Positions 1 to 5,065 of a stretch of DNA of 5,419 bases are shown piece after piece. Source of the DNA: Thermococcus sp. Lineage in GTDB: Archaea; Methanobacteriota_B; Thermococci; Thermococcales; Thermococcaceae. Numbering within the stretch: position 1 is the stretch's first letter; each line of letters begins with the position of its first letter. A program made the position numbers and the translations under genes. The DNA lies in the NCBI GenBank assembly GCA_027001105.1, contig JALTMZ010000100.1, forward strand, positions 1 to 5,419, in the 5' to 3' direction. The notes beneath the pieces are model-generated. The model worked only from the letters and a program-made list of their open reading frames with translations. It was not told the DNA's origin and ran no database searches.

Positions 1-52
1 TTCTCTCTTTGTCAAGATCGAGGATTCTTCTTATCGCATCTTCAATCTTCAT
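1..52 (-). CDS. Unrecognised protein, N-terminal fragment (runs off left edge)
   Basis: An ATG at 52 opens a reading frame that is still open at the window edge. It gives 17 residues, MKIEDAIRRILDLDKER, a charged and probably helical start. It lies 23 bases after the stop of the membrane-protein gene on the same strand, so it may belong to the same transcript. The bases just upstream contain GGATG and TTTAAA; the latter is only about 4 bases from the ATG, too close to serve as its TATA box, and no strong Shine-Dalgarno site is visible. In other Thermococcales I recall mevalonate kinase following the MEMO gene, but this N-terminus does not look like the start of that enzyme. No function is proposed. 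Confidence 0.55.
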   Translation of the reverse strand, partial: MKIEDAIRRILDLDKER

Positions 53-75
53 GGTTTAAAGTACATCCATCGAAT

Positions 76-528
76 TTATTTTCCTTTTGGTTGTTCACAC
101 AGGACTCTCAGATATTGGAACCATAGAAGGATTGTACCTCCAACAGCAAATATAAATGTGAACAAACCTATAACATTAACAATCCAATGCATCTTAAATG
201 TACTGCAGGAAGAACAACATTTCCTTGTTAGATACTTTACACCAACACTATATCCGGGTAATGCCGCTAATCCTAAAAGAACCGTTCCACCTAAAGCTTT
301 TACAGATGAGTTGTTGATTTCAGAGTAGGCTACAGCAAATAATATCAGCATTCCACCAACTACAAAGAAATACATGGCAGACTTCAAGATAAGCTCCACA
401 GCATCTGAGTCATTAAAATAAGGATTATCTATGTTAAGCAGAAATTCCAGCAGGTAGATAACAGCAAGTATAAAAAGGAGAAAGCCCACGCCTTTAAGCA
501 ATTTTTGGATCATACCATCAACTGCCAT
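76..528 (-). CDS. Small membrane protein with a CCxxC cluster, function unknown
   Basis: I do not recognise this 150-residue protein. Four hydrophobic segments can be read at roughly residues 12-32, 50-68, 79-98 and 115-138; the third is the weakest because it contains Gly, Pro and Tyr. No cleavable signal peptide is evident, so it is probably an integral protein of the cytoplasmic membrane. Between segments three and four is a short loop with C104, C105 and C108 next to basic residues and H114, and a further cysteine, C144, lies in the polar C-terminal tail. The cluster could bind a metal or form disulfides, but it matches no family I know. The gene starts 23 bases after the MEMO gene. The ATG at 528 lacks a clear ribosome site; an in-frame ATG at 513 (MIQKLL) would remove five residues and leave all helices intact. 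The continuous frame and plausible topology support a real gene, probably accessory rather than part of the ribosomal operon. Confidence 0.75.
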   Translation of the reverse strand: MAVDGMIQKLLKGVGFLLFILAVIYLLEFLLNIDNPYFNDSDAVELILKSAMYFFVVGGMLILFAVAYSEINNSSVKALGGTVLLGLAALPGYSVGVKYLTRKCCSSCSTFKMHWIVNVIGLFTFIFAVGGTILLWFQYLRVLCEQPKGK

Positions 529-551
529 GTCGTTAACGCTCTTTTAGCTTT

Positions 552-1430
552 TCACATCTTTCTCATCACAATTGATGCATAGCCAACTATTGCATCTGTA
601 CTTCTGCTGACCTCAAAGCTTGTGGTGTAGTGTAAAAGCTCTGCTTCAAGGGCTCCAGCTAATCTTGAAAACACTATTCCCGTGGCAACTCCACCCGGGC
701 CGCACATTGTGTGATCCATTTTTCTTATCTCCTCAAACATGCCCTTGTAGTCAAACTCCAGGATTTTCTGAATAACCCTGAAGTCCCACTCCTTAATCCT
801 GCCGAGCAAGTCTTCTCCCCTCGCCCTGAAGGGAACGTAGCCGTACATGTAGCCATAGTGCATCATGTCAGTGCTTGCAATCACAACAACATCTCTGCCA
901 AGCTCTTGAGATGCTTCAAAAATTGCCTTTCCTAAGTCCTCAGCAACCTCCTCATCTTGAAGCCCAAGGGTTATCGGCACTATTTTGATTTTCCTGCCAG
1001 CCTTATCAGCTATGTACTGTATAAATGGTAGTTGAACCTCTATGGAGTGCTCATACTTGTGAGCCAGCTCATCCAAGTCGGCGATGCTGGAATTCTTGAC
1101 AATTGCTTTTGCTAATTCAGCATCAACTTCAACTTCTCCTAATGGAGTGATCCACTCTCCTTCTGGATATATGGCAACGGGTGAGCCTAAGCCCGTGTGA
1201 TTTGGCCCTATTATGACGAATGTCTCTGGAAGGCCGTCTTCATAGATAGCTTTGTATGTTCTTGAAGCCGTATAACCAGAGAAAAGATAGCCGGCATGAG
1301 GCGCAACGCCTGCTGTTATCTTCCTTTTACTGCCAAGTTCACCCAAGTCGCTGAAGAAGCGTTCAAGCATTATCACCAGCTCTTCGCCAGAGGGATAAAA
1401 GCTGCCCGCTACGGCGGGATACCTAATCAT
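552..1430 (-). CDS. MEMO1-family protein (LigB-like metal-binding fold)
   Basis: This 292-residue protein has the full length and motifs of the MEMO family, which shares the fold of class III extradiol (LigB-type) dioxygenases. Visible motifs are [13 protein letters not shown] at the N-terminus, PHAGY with H45, GPNHTG with H78, [11 protein letters not shown] with E127/H128, STDMMHYG with D188/H191, and MCGPGG with C243. H45, H78 and C243 correspond to the His-His-Cys metal site described in human MEMO1; D188 and H191 line the same pocket. The biochemical role in archaea is not established; redox or metal-dependent chemistry is an inference from the fold. The chosen ATG at 1430 follows a GGGTGGT ribosome site by 4 bases; starting at the GTG at 1439 would add three residues encoded by the ribosome site itself. 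The gene is separated from rps2 by 83 bases holding a possible terminator and promoter, so it probably begins its own transcript. Confidence 0.93.
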   Translation of the reverse strand: MIRYPAVAGSFYPSGEELVIMLERFFSDLGELGSKRKITAGVAPHAGYLFSGYTASRTYKAIYEDGLPETFVIIGPNHTGLGSPVAIYPEGEWITPLGEVEVDAELAKAIVKNSSIADLDELAHKYEHSIEVQLPFIQYIADKAGRKIKIVPITLGLQDEEVAEDLGKAIFEASQELGRDVVVIASTDMMHYGYMYGYVPFRARGEDLLGRIKEWDFRVIQKILEFDYKGMFEEIRKMDHTMCGPGGVATGIVFSRLAGALEAELLHYTTSFEVSRSTDAIVGYASIVMRKM

Positions 1431-1434
1431 CACT

Positions 1435-1441
1435 ACCACCC
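1435..1441 (-). promoter_or_regulatory. Ribosome binding site of the MEMO gene
   Basis: GGGTGGT on the minus strand differs by one base from the GGTGAT-type sites elsewhere in the window and lies 4 bases before the ATG at 1430. It contains the in-frame GTG at 1439, which argues against that GTG being the start. Confidence 0.55.
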
Positions 1442-1460
1442 AAAATAAGTTACGCAGAAG

Positions 1461-1478
1461 AGCTTATAGGATTTTGGT
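1461..1478 (-). promoter_or_regulatory. Possible BRE/TATA promoter for the MEMO gene
   Basis: Reading the minus strand, an A-rich BRE-like ACCAAAAT (1478-1471) is followed by a TATA-like CCTATAAGC (1470-1462). Transcription would begin about 25 bases downstream, near 1440, giving a leader of about 10 bases that just includes the ribosome site. This is the only clear intergenic space in the window large enough for a promoter. The TATA element is not a perfect archaeal consensus, so this is moderate inference. Confidence 0.4.
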
Positions 1479-1493
1479 TAAAATCATTAAGCT

Positions 1494-1513
1494 AAGAATG
1501 AAGAAAAGAAAGC
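1494..1513 (-). terminator. Pyrimidine-rich tract after rps2, possible archaeal terminator
   Basis: Immediately after the rps2 stop codon the minus strand carries GCTTTCTTTTCTTCATTCTT, with runs of three and four T. Archaeal RNA polymerase stops at T-rich tracts without needing a hairpin, and the position between the ribosomal cluster and a possible new promoter fits. The T runs are short, so termination may be partial. Confidence 0.4.
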
Positions 1514-2119
1514 TTAAGTTCTAATAATCCTCATCTCAAAGTCCTCGACTGGAACCTTGAAGTCCTCCCTATTCTCAATTTCTTTGCGGTTGTAGAGGAT
1601 TTCCCTTGCGAGTATCCAGTAAATCAAAGCAAGAGCCTTTCTACCTTTGTTGTTTGTTGGGATTGCCAAGTCAACGTAGCTGAGCAAGTTCTCAGTGTCA
1701 ACTAAGGCTACAATTGGAATTCCAACTTCAACAGCTTCCTTGAGTGCCTGGTGATCAGCCCTCGGGTCTGTGACAATCAGAACATCTGGCTCAAAGAAGT
1801 TTTTAACCGCGGGGTTTGTCATTGTTCCTGGGAGGAATCTTCCGGGGATTGCCCTCGCACCAGTTACTTCGCCGAACTTTTTAACAGGCTTCTGACCGTA
1901 GAGCCTAACGCTAACCGCTAAGATTTTGTCTGGCTCAAACTTTGCAAGGAACTTACCAGCAATGCGGAGCCTTTCATCCGTCTTCCTAACATCCAAAACG
2001 TAAAGTCCATCTTGCCTAACCCTATAAATGAACTTTTTCATATCTTTAGTCTTCTGCTGTGTTCCAATGTGAACTCCAGCTGCCAAATATTGGTCGAGTG
2101 GAACCAAATACTCATCCAT
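1514..2119 (-). CDS. rps2: Small-subunit ribosomal protein uS2 (archaeal S2)
   Basis: This is the archaeal form of ribosomal protein S2, a component of the 30S subunit near the mRNA exit region. From the ATG at 2119 it is 201 residues, the size expected for archaea and shorter than bacterial S2, which has an extra coiled-coil domain. Diagnostic segments include [11 protein letters not shown] near the N-terminus, [19 protein letters not shown], then [15 protein letters not shown], the [10 protein letters not shown] block and [12 protein letters not shown] toward the C-terminal half. The ATG is preceded by GAGGGGTGA, which overlaps the stop codon of the enolase-like gene (2127-2125). A GTG at 2128 is in frame but forms part of that ribosome site and would add MKG, which the family lacks. 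It is the last gene of the ribosomal/RNA polymerase cluster, as in related archaea, and its translation is probably coupled to the upstream gene. Confidence 0.97.
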   Translation of the reverse strand: MDEYLVPLDQYLAAGVHIGTQQKTKDMKKFIYRVRQDGLYVLDVRKTDERLRIAGKFLAKFEPDKILAVSVRLYGQKPVKKFGEVTGARAIPGRFLPGTMTNPAVKNFFEPDVLIVTDPRADHQALKEAVEVGIPIVALVDTENLLSYVDLAIPTNNKGRKALALIYWILAREILYNRKEIENREDFKVPVEDFEMRIIRT

Positions 2120-2124
2120 TCCTT

Positions 2125-2133
2125 TCACCCCTC
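2125..2133 (-). promoter_or_regulatory. Ribosome binding site of rps2, overlapping the upstream stop codon
   Basis: GAGGGGTGA on the minus strand ends with the TGA stop of the enolase-like gene and lies 5 bases before the ATG at 2119. It decides the start against the GTG at 2128 and implies translational coupling. Confidence 0.7.
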
Positions 2134-3150
2134 AAATGTTATTATTCTTCCTCTTTCACCCAAATCTTCAGCTATCCTAATCAGTTCGTTTATTTTAACG
2201 AGCGAATCTTTGTAGAGCATTATAGCTGGGCATTTGAGCCCAACAGCTATGTGAGGTAAAGCCTCATCAGCCGATTCAAATTTCGCCTCAGCCAATATGG
2301 GCGTAATCCTCTCGGATTTCGCATCATTCACAAGGTTGTATAAATCGGTGAGTGTGCCAAGGTTTATAGGCTTTATTGAAAGCGCGTTGTAGTATCTCCT
2401 ATCAAGTATGTCCTTCTCTTTAAAGAGGTATTCACCATCAACAAAAACTCCATGTGTACTGGCAATGAGCTCAAGGAAAAGCTCCTCCTCTCCAAGCGGC
2501 TTTATATAGGCTATGTTGTTGTCCTCTACTGTTCTGAGAACTTCTTCAAGCTCAAGAGGTCTTTTTTGAACAATCCCTATTGCAATATCCAATCCAAGTT
2601 CATCACTTGCAGCTTCTGAAGCCTTTGAGAGTTCCTCAACACTTATTTTTTCTGCGTGCTCTTCAATCTTGACCATCGCATCAACGACATCTGTTATCTC
2701 CATCAAATCCCTGACCATAACGTAGTACTCAAAAGCATCATCACTTGCAAAGTCGATGAGCGGAACTGGAAGTTCCGTTGTAAATGTTCCGCCGATGTAG
2801 CTGTAAAGAGGCATCTTCTTGACGTTAGCTGCAGCTTTTGCGACAGCTACTGAAACAGCCAATGCAGTGTTAGCACCTATATGGCTCAAATTGTCCGTCC
2901 CATCAATCTCCCAGAGATAACTGTCAATTAACTCTTGCTCTTGAGCATCAAATCCAATTAGCTCAGGTCCTATGATCTCATCTACTTCGCTAACAGCTCT
3001 GTGGGCTTCAACAATATATAGGGAAGGGTTCTCGTCAACGGGAGCTGCAAATCTTCCAAAGCCAGAGCTGGTTATAACATCAACTTCAATTGAATATTTG
3101 CCACCTCTGAGGATTGTAACCCTACCCACAACGTTTTCTATTATCGTCAT
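2125..3150 (-). CDS. Degenerate enolase paralogue (341 residues, probably not a normal enolase)
   Basis: The protein is clearly homologous to enolase: IEVDV (21-25), the block [27 protein letters not shown] (82-108), PLYSYIGG (114-121), LPVPL (127-131), LGLDIA (185-190), [15 protein letters not shown] (256-270) and [13 protein letters not shown] (319-331). Canonical enolases have about 430 residues, so about 90 are missing. Several active-site elements are gone: the DSRG start motif reads LRGG, the serine-containing GASTG lid loop is absent, the NGGxHA histidine motif is replaced by DFASDD, the IEDP metal-ligand motif reads IKPLGE (216-221), and the SHRSG phosphate-binding motif reads LAEAKFE (286-292). 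Retained are K260, matching the catalytic base, D188, matching one magnesium aspartate, and perhaps D238 for another. Thermococcales are known to carry a full-length enolase elsewhere, so I infer a paralogue with a changed or structural role. Its ATG lies 6 bases after the rpoK stop, with only a poor ribosome site, suggesting coupling. Automatic annotation as plain enolase would be misleading. Confidence 0.88.
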   Translation of the reverse strand: MTIIENVVGRVTILRGGKYSIEVDVITSSGFGRFAAPVDENPSLYIVEAHRAVSEVDEIIGPELIGFDAQEQELIDSYLWEIDGTDNLSHIGANTALAVSVAVAKAAANVKKMPLYSYIGGTFTTELPVPLIDFASDDAFEYYVMVRDLMEITDVVDAMVKIEEHAEKISVEELSKASEAASDELGLDIAIGIVQKRPLELEEVLRTVEDNNIAYIKPLGEEELFLELIASTHGVFVDGEYLFKEKDILDRRYYNALSIKPINLGTLTDLYNLVNDAKSERITPILAEAKFESADEALPHIAVGLKCPAIMLYKDSLVKINELIRIAEDLGERGRIITFEG

Positions 3151-3156
3151 CTTTCA

Positions 3157-3330
3157 TCAGCTCGGCCTTATAACGGTTATTGGTATTATACCCTTTTCAA
3201 ACTCCAATATTGCAGCATCCAGCGGAGTTATGCCCTCTGGAACATCAATCAAGACGGGAGCTCCCATTGCTATCTGCAATGCCCTTGCTCCAATGATTCT
3301 CGCCTTTTCAAATCTCGTGTACTTGAACAT
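3157..3330 (-). CDS. rpoK: DNA-directed RNA polymerase subunit K (Rpo6)
   Basis: RpoK is the archaeal counterpart of eukaryotic Rpb6 and bacterial omega; it helps assemble and stabilise the large subunits of RNA polymerase. The protein is 57 residues, the usual length in Pyrococcus/Thermococcus, and carries the family signature [20 protein letters not shown] at residues 5-24 followed by the short beta region ending ITVIRPS. The ATG at 3330 follows AGGTGAT by 4 bases. A GTG at 3339 is in frame but is part of that site; using it would add MIN, absent from relatives as I recall them. The gene follows tRNA-Pro directly (21 bases) and precedes the enolase-like gene by 6 bases. Its messenger 5' end may be created by tRNA 3' processing, since no promoter fits in the gap. 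Confidence 0.96.
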   Translation of the reverse strand: MFKYTRFEKARIIGARALQIAMGAPVLIDVPEGITPLDAAILEFEKGIIPITVIRPS

Positions 3331-3334
3331 GTTT

Positions 3335-3341
3335 ATCACCT
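3335..3341 (-). promoter_or_regulatory. Ribosome binding site of rpoK
   Basis: AGGTGAT on the minus strand lies 4 bases before the ATG at 3330 and about 10 bases after the encoded CCA of tRNA-Pro. Its internal GTG (3339) is in frame with rpoK and can be mistaken for the start. Confidence 0.75.
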
Positions 3342-3351
3342 ATGCCAATTT

Positions 3352-3429
3352 TGGTGGGGCCGCCGGGATTTGAACCCGGGTCTCCGGCGCCCCAGGCCGA
3401 GAGGATGGACCAAGCTACCCCACGGCCCC
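3352..3429 (-). tRNA. tRNA-Pro (anticodon GGG), CCA encoded
   Basis: The minus strand folds as a complete cloverleaf. The acceptor stem GGGGCCG (3429-3423) pairs with CGGCCCC (3362-3356); the discriminator A is at 3355 and CCA is genomically encoded at 3354-3352. The anticodon stem UCGGC/GCCGG closes the loop CUGGGGC, giving anticodon GGG at 3393-3391. The T arm is CCGGG-UUCAAAU-CCCGG. The variable region is short, AGAC, and no intron is present. The gene starts 19 bases after the rpoN stop and ends 21 bases before rpoK, so it is embedded in the RNA polymerase/ribosomal protein array and is probably co-transcribed and cut out. Confidence 0.96.
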
Positions 3430-3448
3430 ACCTAAAGAAATGTGGTTT

Positions 3449-3646
3449 TTAATACACCCTATACTGCATTATGTCATCAATCAACTCAACATGAGTGAGG
3501 AGCATTCTCCTGCAGCAGTATCTCTCTAATCCAAGGTCGTCAAGCACTTTCTCAGGATCTTCACCCTTCTCAACGCGCTCTTTAAAGATGTAGTATTTAT
3601 CACCTATGACCTTTCCACATGTAAAGCATCTCACGGGAACTATCAA
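3449..3646 (-). CDS. rpoN: DNA-directed RNA polymerase subunit N (Rpo10)
   Basis: RpoN is the archaeal counterpart of eukaryotic Rpb10, a small zinc-binding subunit that anchors the D/L platform in RNA polymerase; it is unrelated to bacterial sigma-54. The 65-residue protein has the atypical zinc motif CFTCG (C7, C10) near the N-terminus and the adjacent pair C44-C45 in ERYCCRRML, followed by the family's C-terminal helix [14 protein letters not shown]. The start is taken as TTG at 3646 ([10 protein letters not shown]), which gives the usual archaeal length and lies 4 bases after AGGTGAT. The GTG at 3655 would give 68 residues but sits inside the ribosome site. The 58-base gap to rps9 is AT-rich, with GGGTTAAAACTTTAAAAGG, but I cannot place a convincing promoter there. 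tRNA-Pro follows 19 bases downstream. Confidence 0.96.
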   Translation of the reverse strand: MIVPVRCFTCGKVIGDKYYIFKERVEKGEDPEKVLDDLGLERYCCRRMLLTHVELIDDIMQYRVY

Positions 3647-3650
3647 CCAA

Positions 3651-3657
3651 ATCACCT
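3651..3657 (-). promoter_or_regulatory. Ribosome binding site of rpoN, decides a TTG start
   Basis: AGGTGAT on the minus strand ends 4 bases before TTG 3646. Its GTG at 3655 is in frame with rpoN, so the site itself must not be read as the first codon. Confidence 0.7.
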
Positions 3658-3704
3658 TTTAAAGTTTTAACCCAAACTAAAGTGTTAAAGGAAGGCAAAC
3701 CAAT

Positions 3705-4112
3705 TCAACGATAGCTCTTTTGCCTCTTTGCTCTTGGACCTTTTGTTGACCTGTTTGGCTTGTGTGGCTCTGTTCTTCTGCTGTCACCGACAAGCATGGT
3801 TCTGTCGTACTTCATGAACTTCTCTTTGAGATTCATATCTCCTGTCCACTCTACCAAAGCCCTTGCAATTGCAACTCTTGCAGCCTCAGCCTGCCCCATG
3901 AATCCTCCGCCTTGTACTTTGACATCAATGTCAACTTTGCTGACGATTTCCTCACCAGCTAAGATAAGCGGCTCAAGGATTGTGAATCTTGCAATTTCAG
4001 GCTCAATAATCTCAACTGGTTTGTTGTTAATTCTCACTCTACCCTTACCTTCTCTGATTGTTGCCCTTGCAATTGCAGTCTTCCTCTTTCCAGCTGTTTG
4101 AATGATCCTCAT
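3705..4112 (-). CDS. rps9: Small-subunit ribosomal protein uS9 (archaeal S9)
   Basis: This is the 30S protein whose C-terminal tail reaches the P-site tRNA anticodon loop. It is 135 residues from the ATG at 4112 and begins [17 protein letters not shown], the typical archaeal start. Conserved blocks are GKGRVRIN, the glycine-rich [20 protein letters not shown] in the middle, [16 protein letters not shown], and the strongly basic tail ending [12 protein letters not shown]. The ATG immediately upstream at 4115 is also possible and would add one methionine; I chose 4112 because its spacing from GAGGTG is 6 bases and it matches the relatives' length. A much longer frame reading back to 4160 overlaps the end of rpl13 and is not needed. 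The ribosome site overlaps the rpl13 stop, so rpl13 and rps9 are almost certainly translated from one mRNA. Confidence 0.97.
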   Translation of the reverse strand: MRIIQTAGKRKTAIARATIREGKGRVRINNKPVEIIEPEIARFTILEPLILAGEEIVSKVDIDVKVQGGGFMGQAEAARVAIARALVEWTGDMNLKEKFMKYDRTMLVGDSRRTEPHKPNRSTKGPRAKRQKSYR

Positions 4113-4116
4113 CATT

Positions 4117-4124
4117 ATCACCTC
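4117..4124 (-). promoter_or_regulatory. Ribosome binding site of rps9, overlapping the rpl13 stop
   Basis: GAGGTGAT on the minus strand overlaps the last two bases of the rpl13 TGA stop (4125-4123). It supports initiation at 4112 or 4115 and coupled translation. Confidence 0.75.
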
Positions 4125-4551
4125 AGAACTTTCCACCCAAATACTTTGCAACCTCTCCAACCGTCACATACTTAGGTGTTTTAAGCCTTGACATATGAGC
4201 TTCCATTATTGTCTCAAACTCTCTTCCTTCAAACTCCTTTGGAACACCGGCGTAAACCTTGAGTCTCTTGAAAGCCTTCCTGCCCCTGTCAGTCTTCCAT
4301 GGAAGCATCCCTCTAATTGTTCTTCTAACAATCTCATCACTTCTCTTTGGATAGAATGGACCTCTTCTTGGGTTTGTTCTTGTTCTAAGCTCCGTCCTCT
4401 GTTTATACTTTGCAAAGATGTCCTCTCTGTTTCCAGTGATTATAGCTTTTTCAGCATTGACAATGACAACTTCTTCTCCCTCAAGGAGCATCTTGGCGAC
4501 TTTAGATGCAAGTCTTCCCAATATGAGACCTTCAGCGTTAATAATTCTCAT
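4123..4551 (-). CDS. rpl13: Large-subunit ribosomal protein uL13 (archaeal L13)
   Basis: uL13 is an early-assembling 50S protein. The 142-residue product has the archaeal/eukaryotic form of the family: [20 protein letters not shown] at the start, [14 protein letters not shown], the basic [27 protein letters not shown] block around residues 58-84, [15 protein letters not shown], and the tail [16 protein letters not shown]. The ATG at 4551 follows the rpl18e stop by 6 bases, and the ribosome site GGAGTGAT spans that stop. The rpl18e-rpl13-rps9 order is the standard archaeal arrangement. Confidence 0.97.
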   Translation of the reverse strand: MRIINAEGLILGRLASKVAKMLLEGEEVVIVNAEKAIITGNREDIFAKYKQRTELRTRTNPRRGPFYPKRSDEIVRRTIRGMLPWKTDRGRKAFKRLKVYAGVPKEFEGREFETIMEAHMSRLKTPKYVTVGEVAKYLGGKF

Positions 4552-4556
4552 AGCTC

Positions 4557-4564
4557 ATCACTCC
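4557..4564 (-). promoter_or_regulatory. Ribosome binding site of rpl13, overlapping the rpl18e stop
   Basis: GGAGTGAT on the minus strand is a near-full complement to the archaeal 16S tail motif AUCACCUCC. It includes the TGA stop of rpl18e and ends 5 bases before the ATG at 4551, which indicates translational coupling. Confidence 0.75.
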
Positions 4565-4920
4565 ATTATGATTACTCCACTACCTTTTGGATTTCTCTCG
4601 ATTAACTCTTCAATTGTTATTGCCTCTCCACCAGCGTTGATAATCTTTTCTTTAGCTTTTTCGCTGAACTTCCACGCAGCAACGATAACCTTATGGTCAA
4701 GGTTTCCTGCACCAAGAACGCTTCCTGGGACTATAACAACGTCCCCTTCCTTTGTGTATCTGTTAATTTTGCTGACATTTACCTCAGCTCTCTGCCTTCT
4801 TGGTCTTTCAAGACGCCAAGCTATGTCCTTCCATATCCTTACTCCTTCCTCGTTTGACTTCTTCCTTAAATACCTTATAAGCCTTCTCAAATTAATATCA
4901 GTTGGACCAGTTCTCTTCAT
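4558..4920 (-). CDS. rpl18e: Large-subunit ribosomal protein eL18 (archaeal L18e)
   Basis: L18e is found in archaea and eukaryotes and is related to the L15 fold. The 120-residue protein opens with [20 protein letters not shown] and carries [18 protein letters not shown] around residues 37-54, [14 protein letters not shown] around 60-73, [11 protein letters not shown] and the ending [18 protein letters not shown], all typical of the family. Two ATGs are available: 4926 (adds ML) and 4920. The strong site GAGGAGG ends 7 bases before 4920 but only 1 base before 4926, so 4920 is preferred and fits the length of relatives. It follows tRNA-Leu by 50 bases with no evident TATA element between them. 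Confidence 0.97.
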   Translation of the reverse strand: MKRTGPTDINLRRLIRYLRKKSNEEGVRIWKDIAWRLERPRRQRAEVNVSKINRYTKEGDVVIVPGSVLGAGNLDHKVIVAAWKFSEKAKEKIINAGGEAITIEELIERNPKGSGVIIME

Positions 4921-4927
4921 GAGCATT

Positions 4928-4934
4928 CCTCCTC
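4928..4934 (-). promoter_or_regulatory. Ribosome binding site of rpl18e
   Basis: GAGGAGG on the minus strand lies 7 bases before ATG 4920 and favours it over ATG 4926. Confidence 0.75.
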
Positions 4935-4970
4935 AATTCCTTCTCGCAGCGAGGGACGGGGTGATCATTA

Positions 4971-5058
4971 TGGTGCGGGGGCGGGGATTTGAACCCCGGA
5001 ACCCCTACGGGACGGGACCCTGAATCCCGCGCCTTTGACCAGGCTCGGCAACCCCCGC
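4971..5058 (-). tRNA. tRNA-Leu (anticodon CAG), CCA encoded
   Basis: The minus strand folds as a class II tRNA. The acceptor GCGGGGG (5058-5052) pairs with CCCCCGC (4981-4975), the discriminator A is at 4974, and CCA is encoded at 4973-4971. The D stem is GCC/GGC around loop GAGCCUGGUCAAA. The anticodon stem CGGGA/UCCCG closes UUCAGGG, giving anticodon CAG (5022-5020), which reads CUG. A long variable arm with a CCC/GGG stem identifies leucine rather than a class I tRNA. The T arm is CGGGG-UUCAAAU-CCCCG. No intron is present. The gene starts only 7 bases after the rpoD stop, leaving no room for its own promoter, so it must be released from the rpoD transcript or use a promoter inside rpoD. 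Confidence 0.96.
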
Positions 5059-5065
5059 ACTACGG

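Noticed and set aside
2125..3150. Calling the enolase-like gene a pseudogene
   Set aside because: The frame is complete, its core is well conserved, and it is tightly packed with its own start after rpoK and a coupled rps2 site at its end, which suggests maintained function rather than decay.
2972..3373. 133-codon plus-strand frame opposite the enolase-like gene, rpoK and the end of tRNA-Pro
   Set aside because: It overlaps three well-supported minus-strand genes and has no recognisable protein features.
3647..3704. Promoter between rps9 and rpoN (TTAAAACTTTAAAA stretch)
   Set aside because: The AT-rich stretch is too close to the rpoN start and ribosome site to leave a proper distance for TATA box, start site and leader; co-transcription with rps9 is simpler.
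3760..4101. 113-codon plus-strand frame opposite rps9
   Set aside because: It is an antisense shadow of a highly conserved ribosomal protein gene.
3705..4160. Longer 151-residue version of uS9 starting inside rpl13
   Set aside because: The extra 16 residues have no family counterpart, and the strong ribosome site at 4117-4124 lies inside the extension, pointing to 4112 or 4115.
4206..4415. 69-codon minus-strand frame inside rpl13
   Set aside because: It is an out-of-frame reading within a certain gene, with no independent start signal or recognisable product.
4418..5023. 201-codon open frame on the plus strand opposite rpl13, rpl18e and part of tRNA-Leu
   Set aside because: It runs antisense through two certain ribosomal protein genes and into a tRNA gene, and its composition (Ser, Leu, Pro, Ile-rich) is what reverse frames of these genes give. 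The GGTGAT-like string near 4960 is also by chance.
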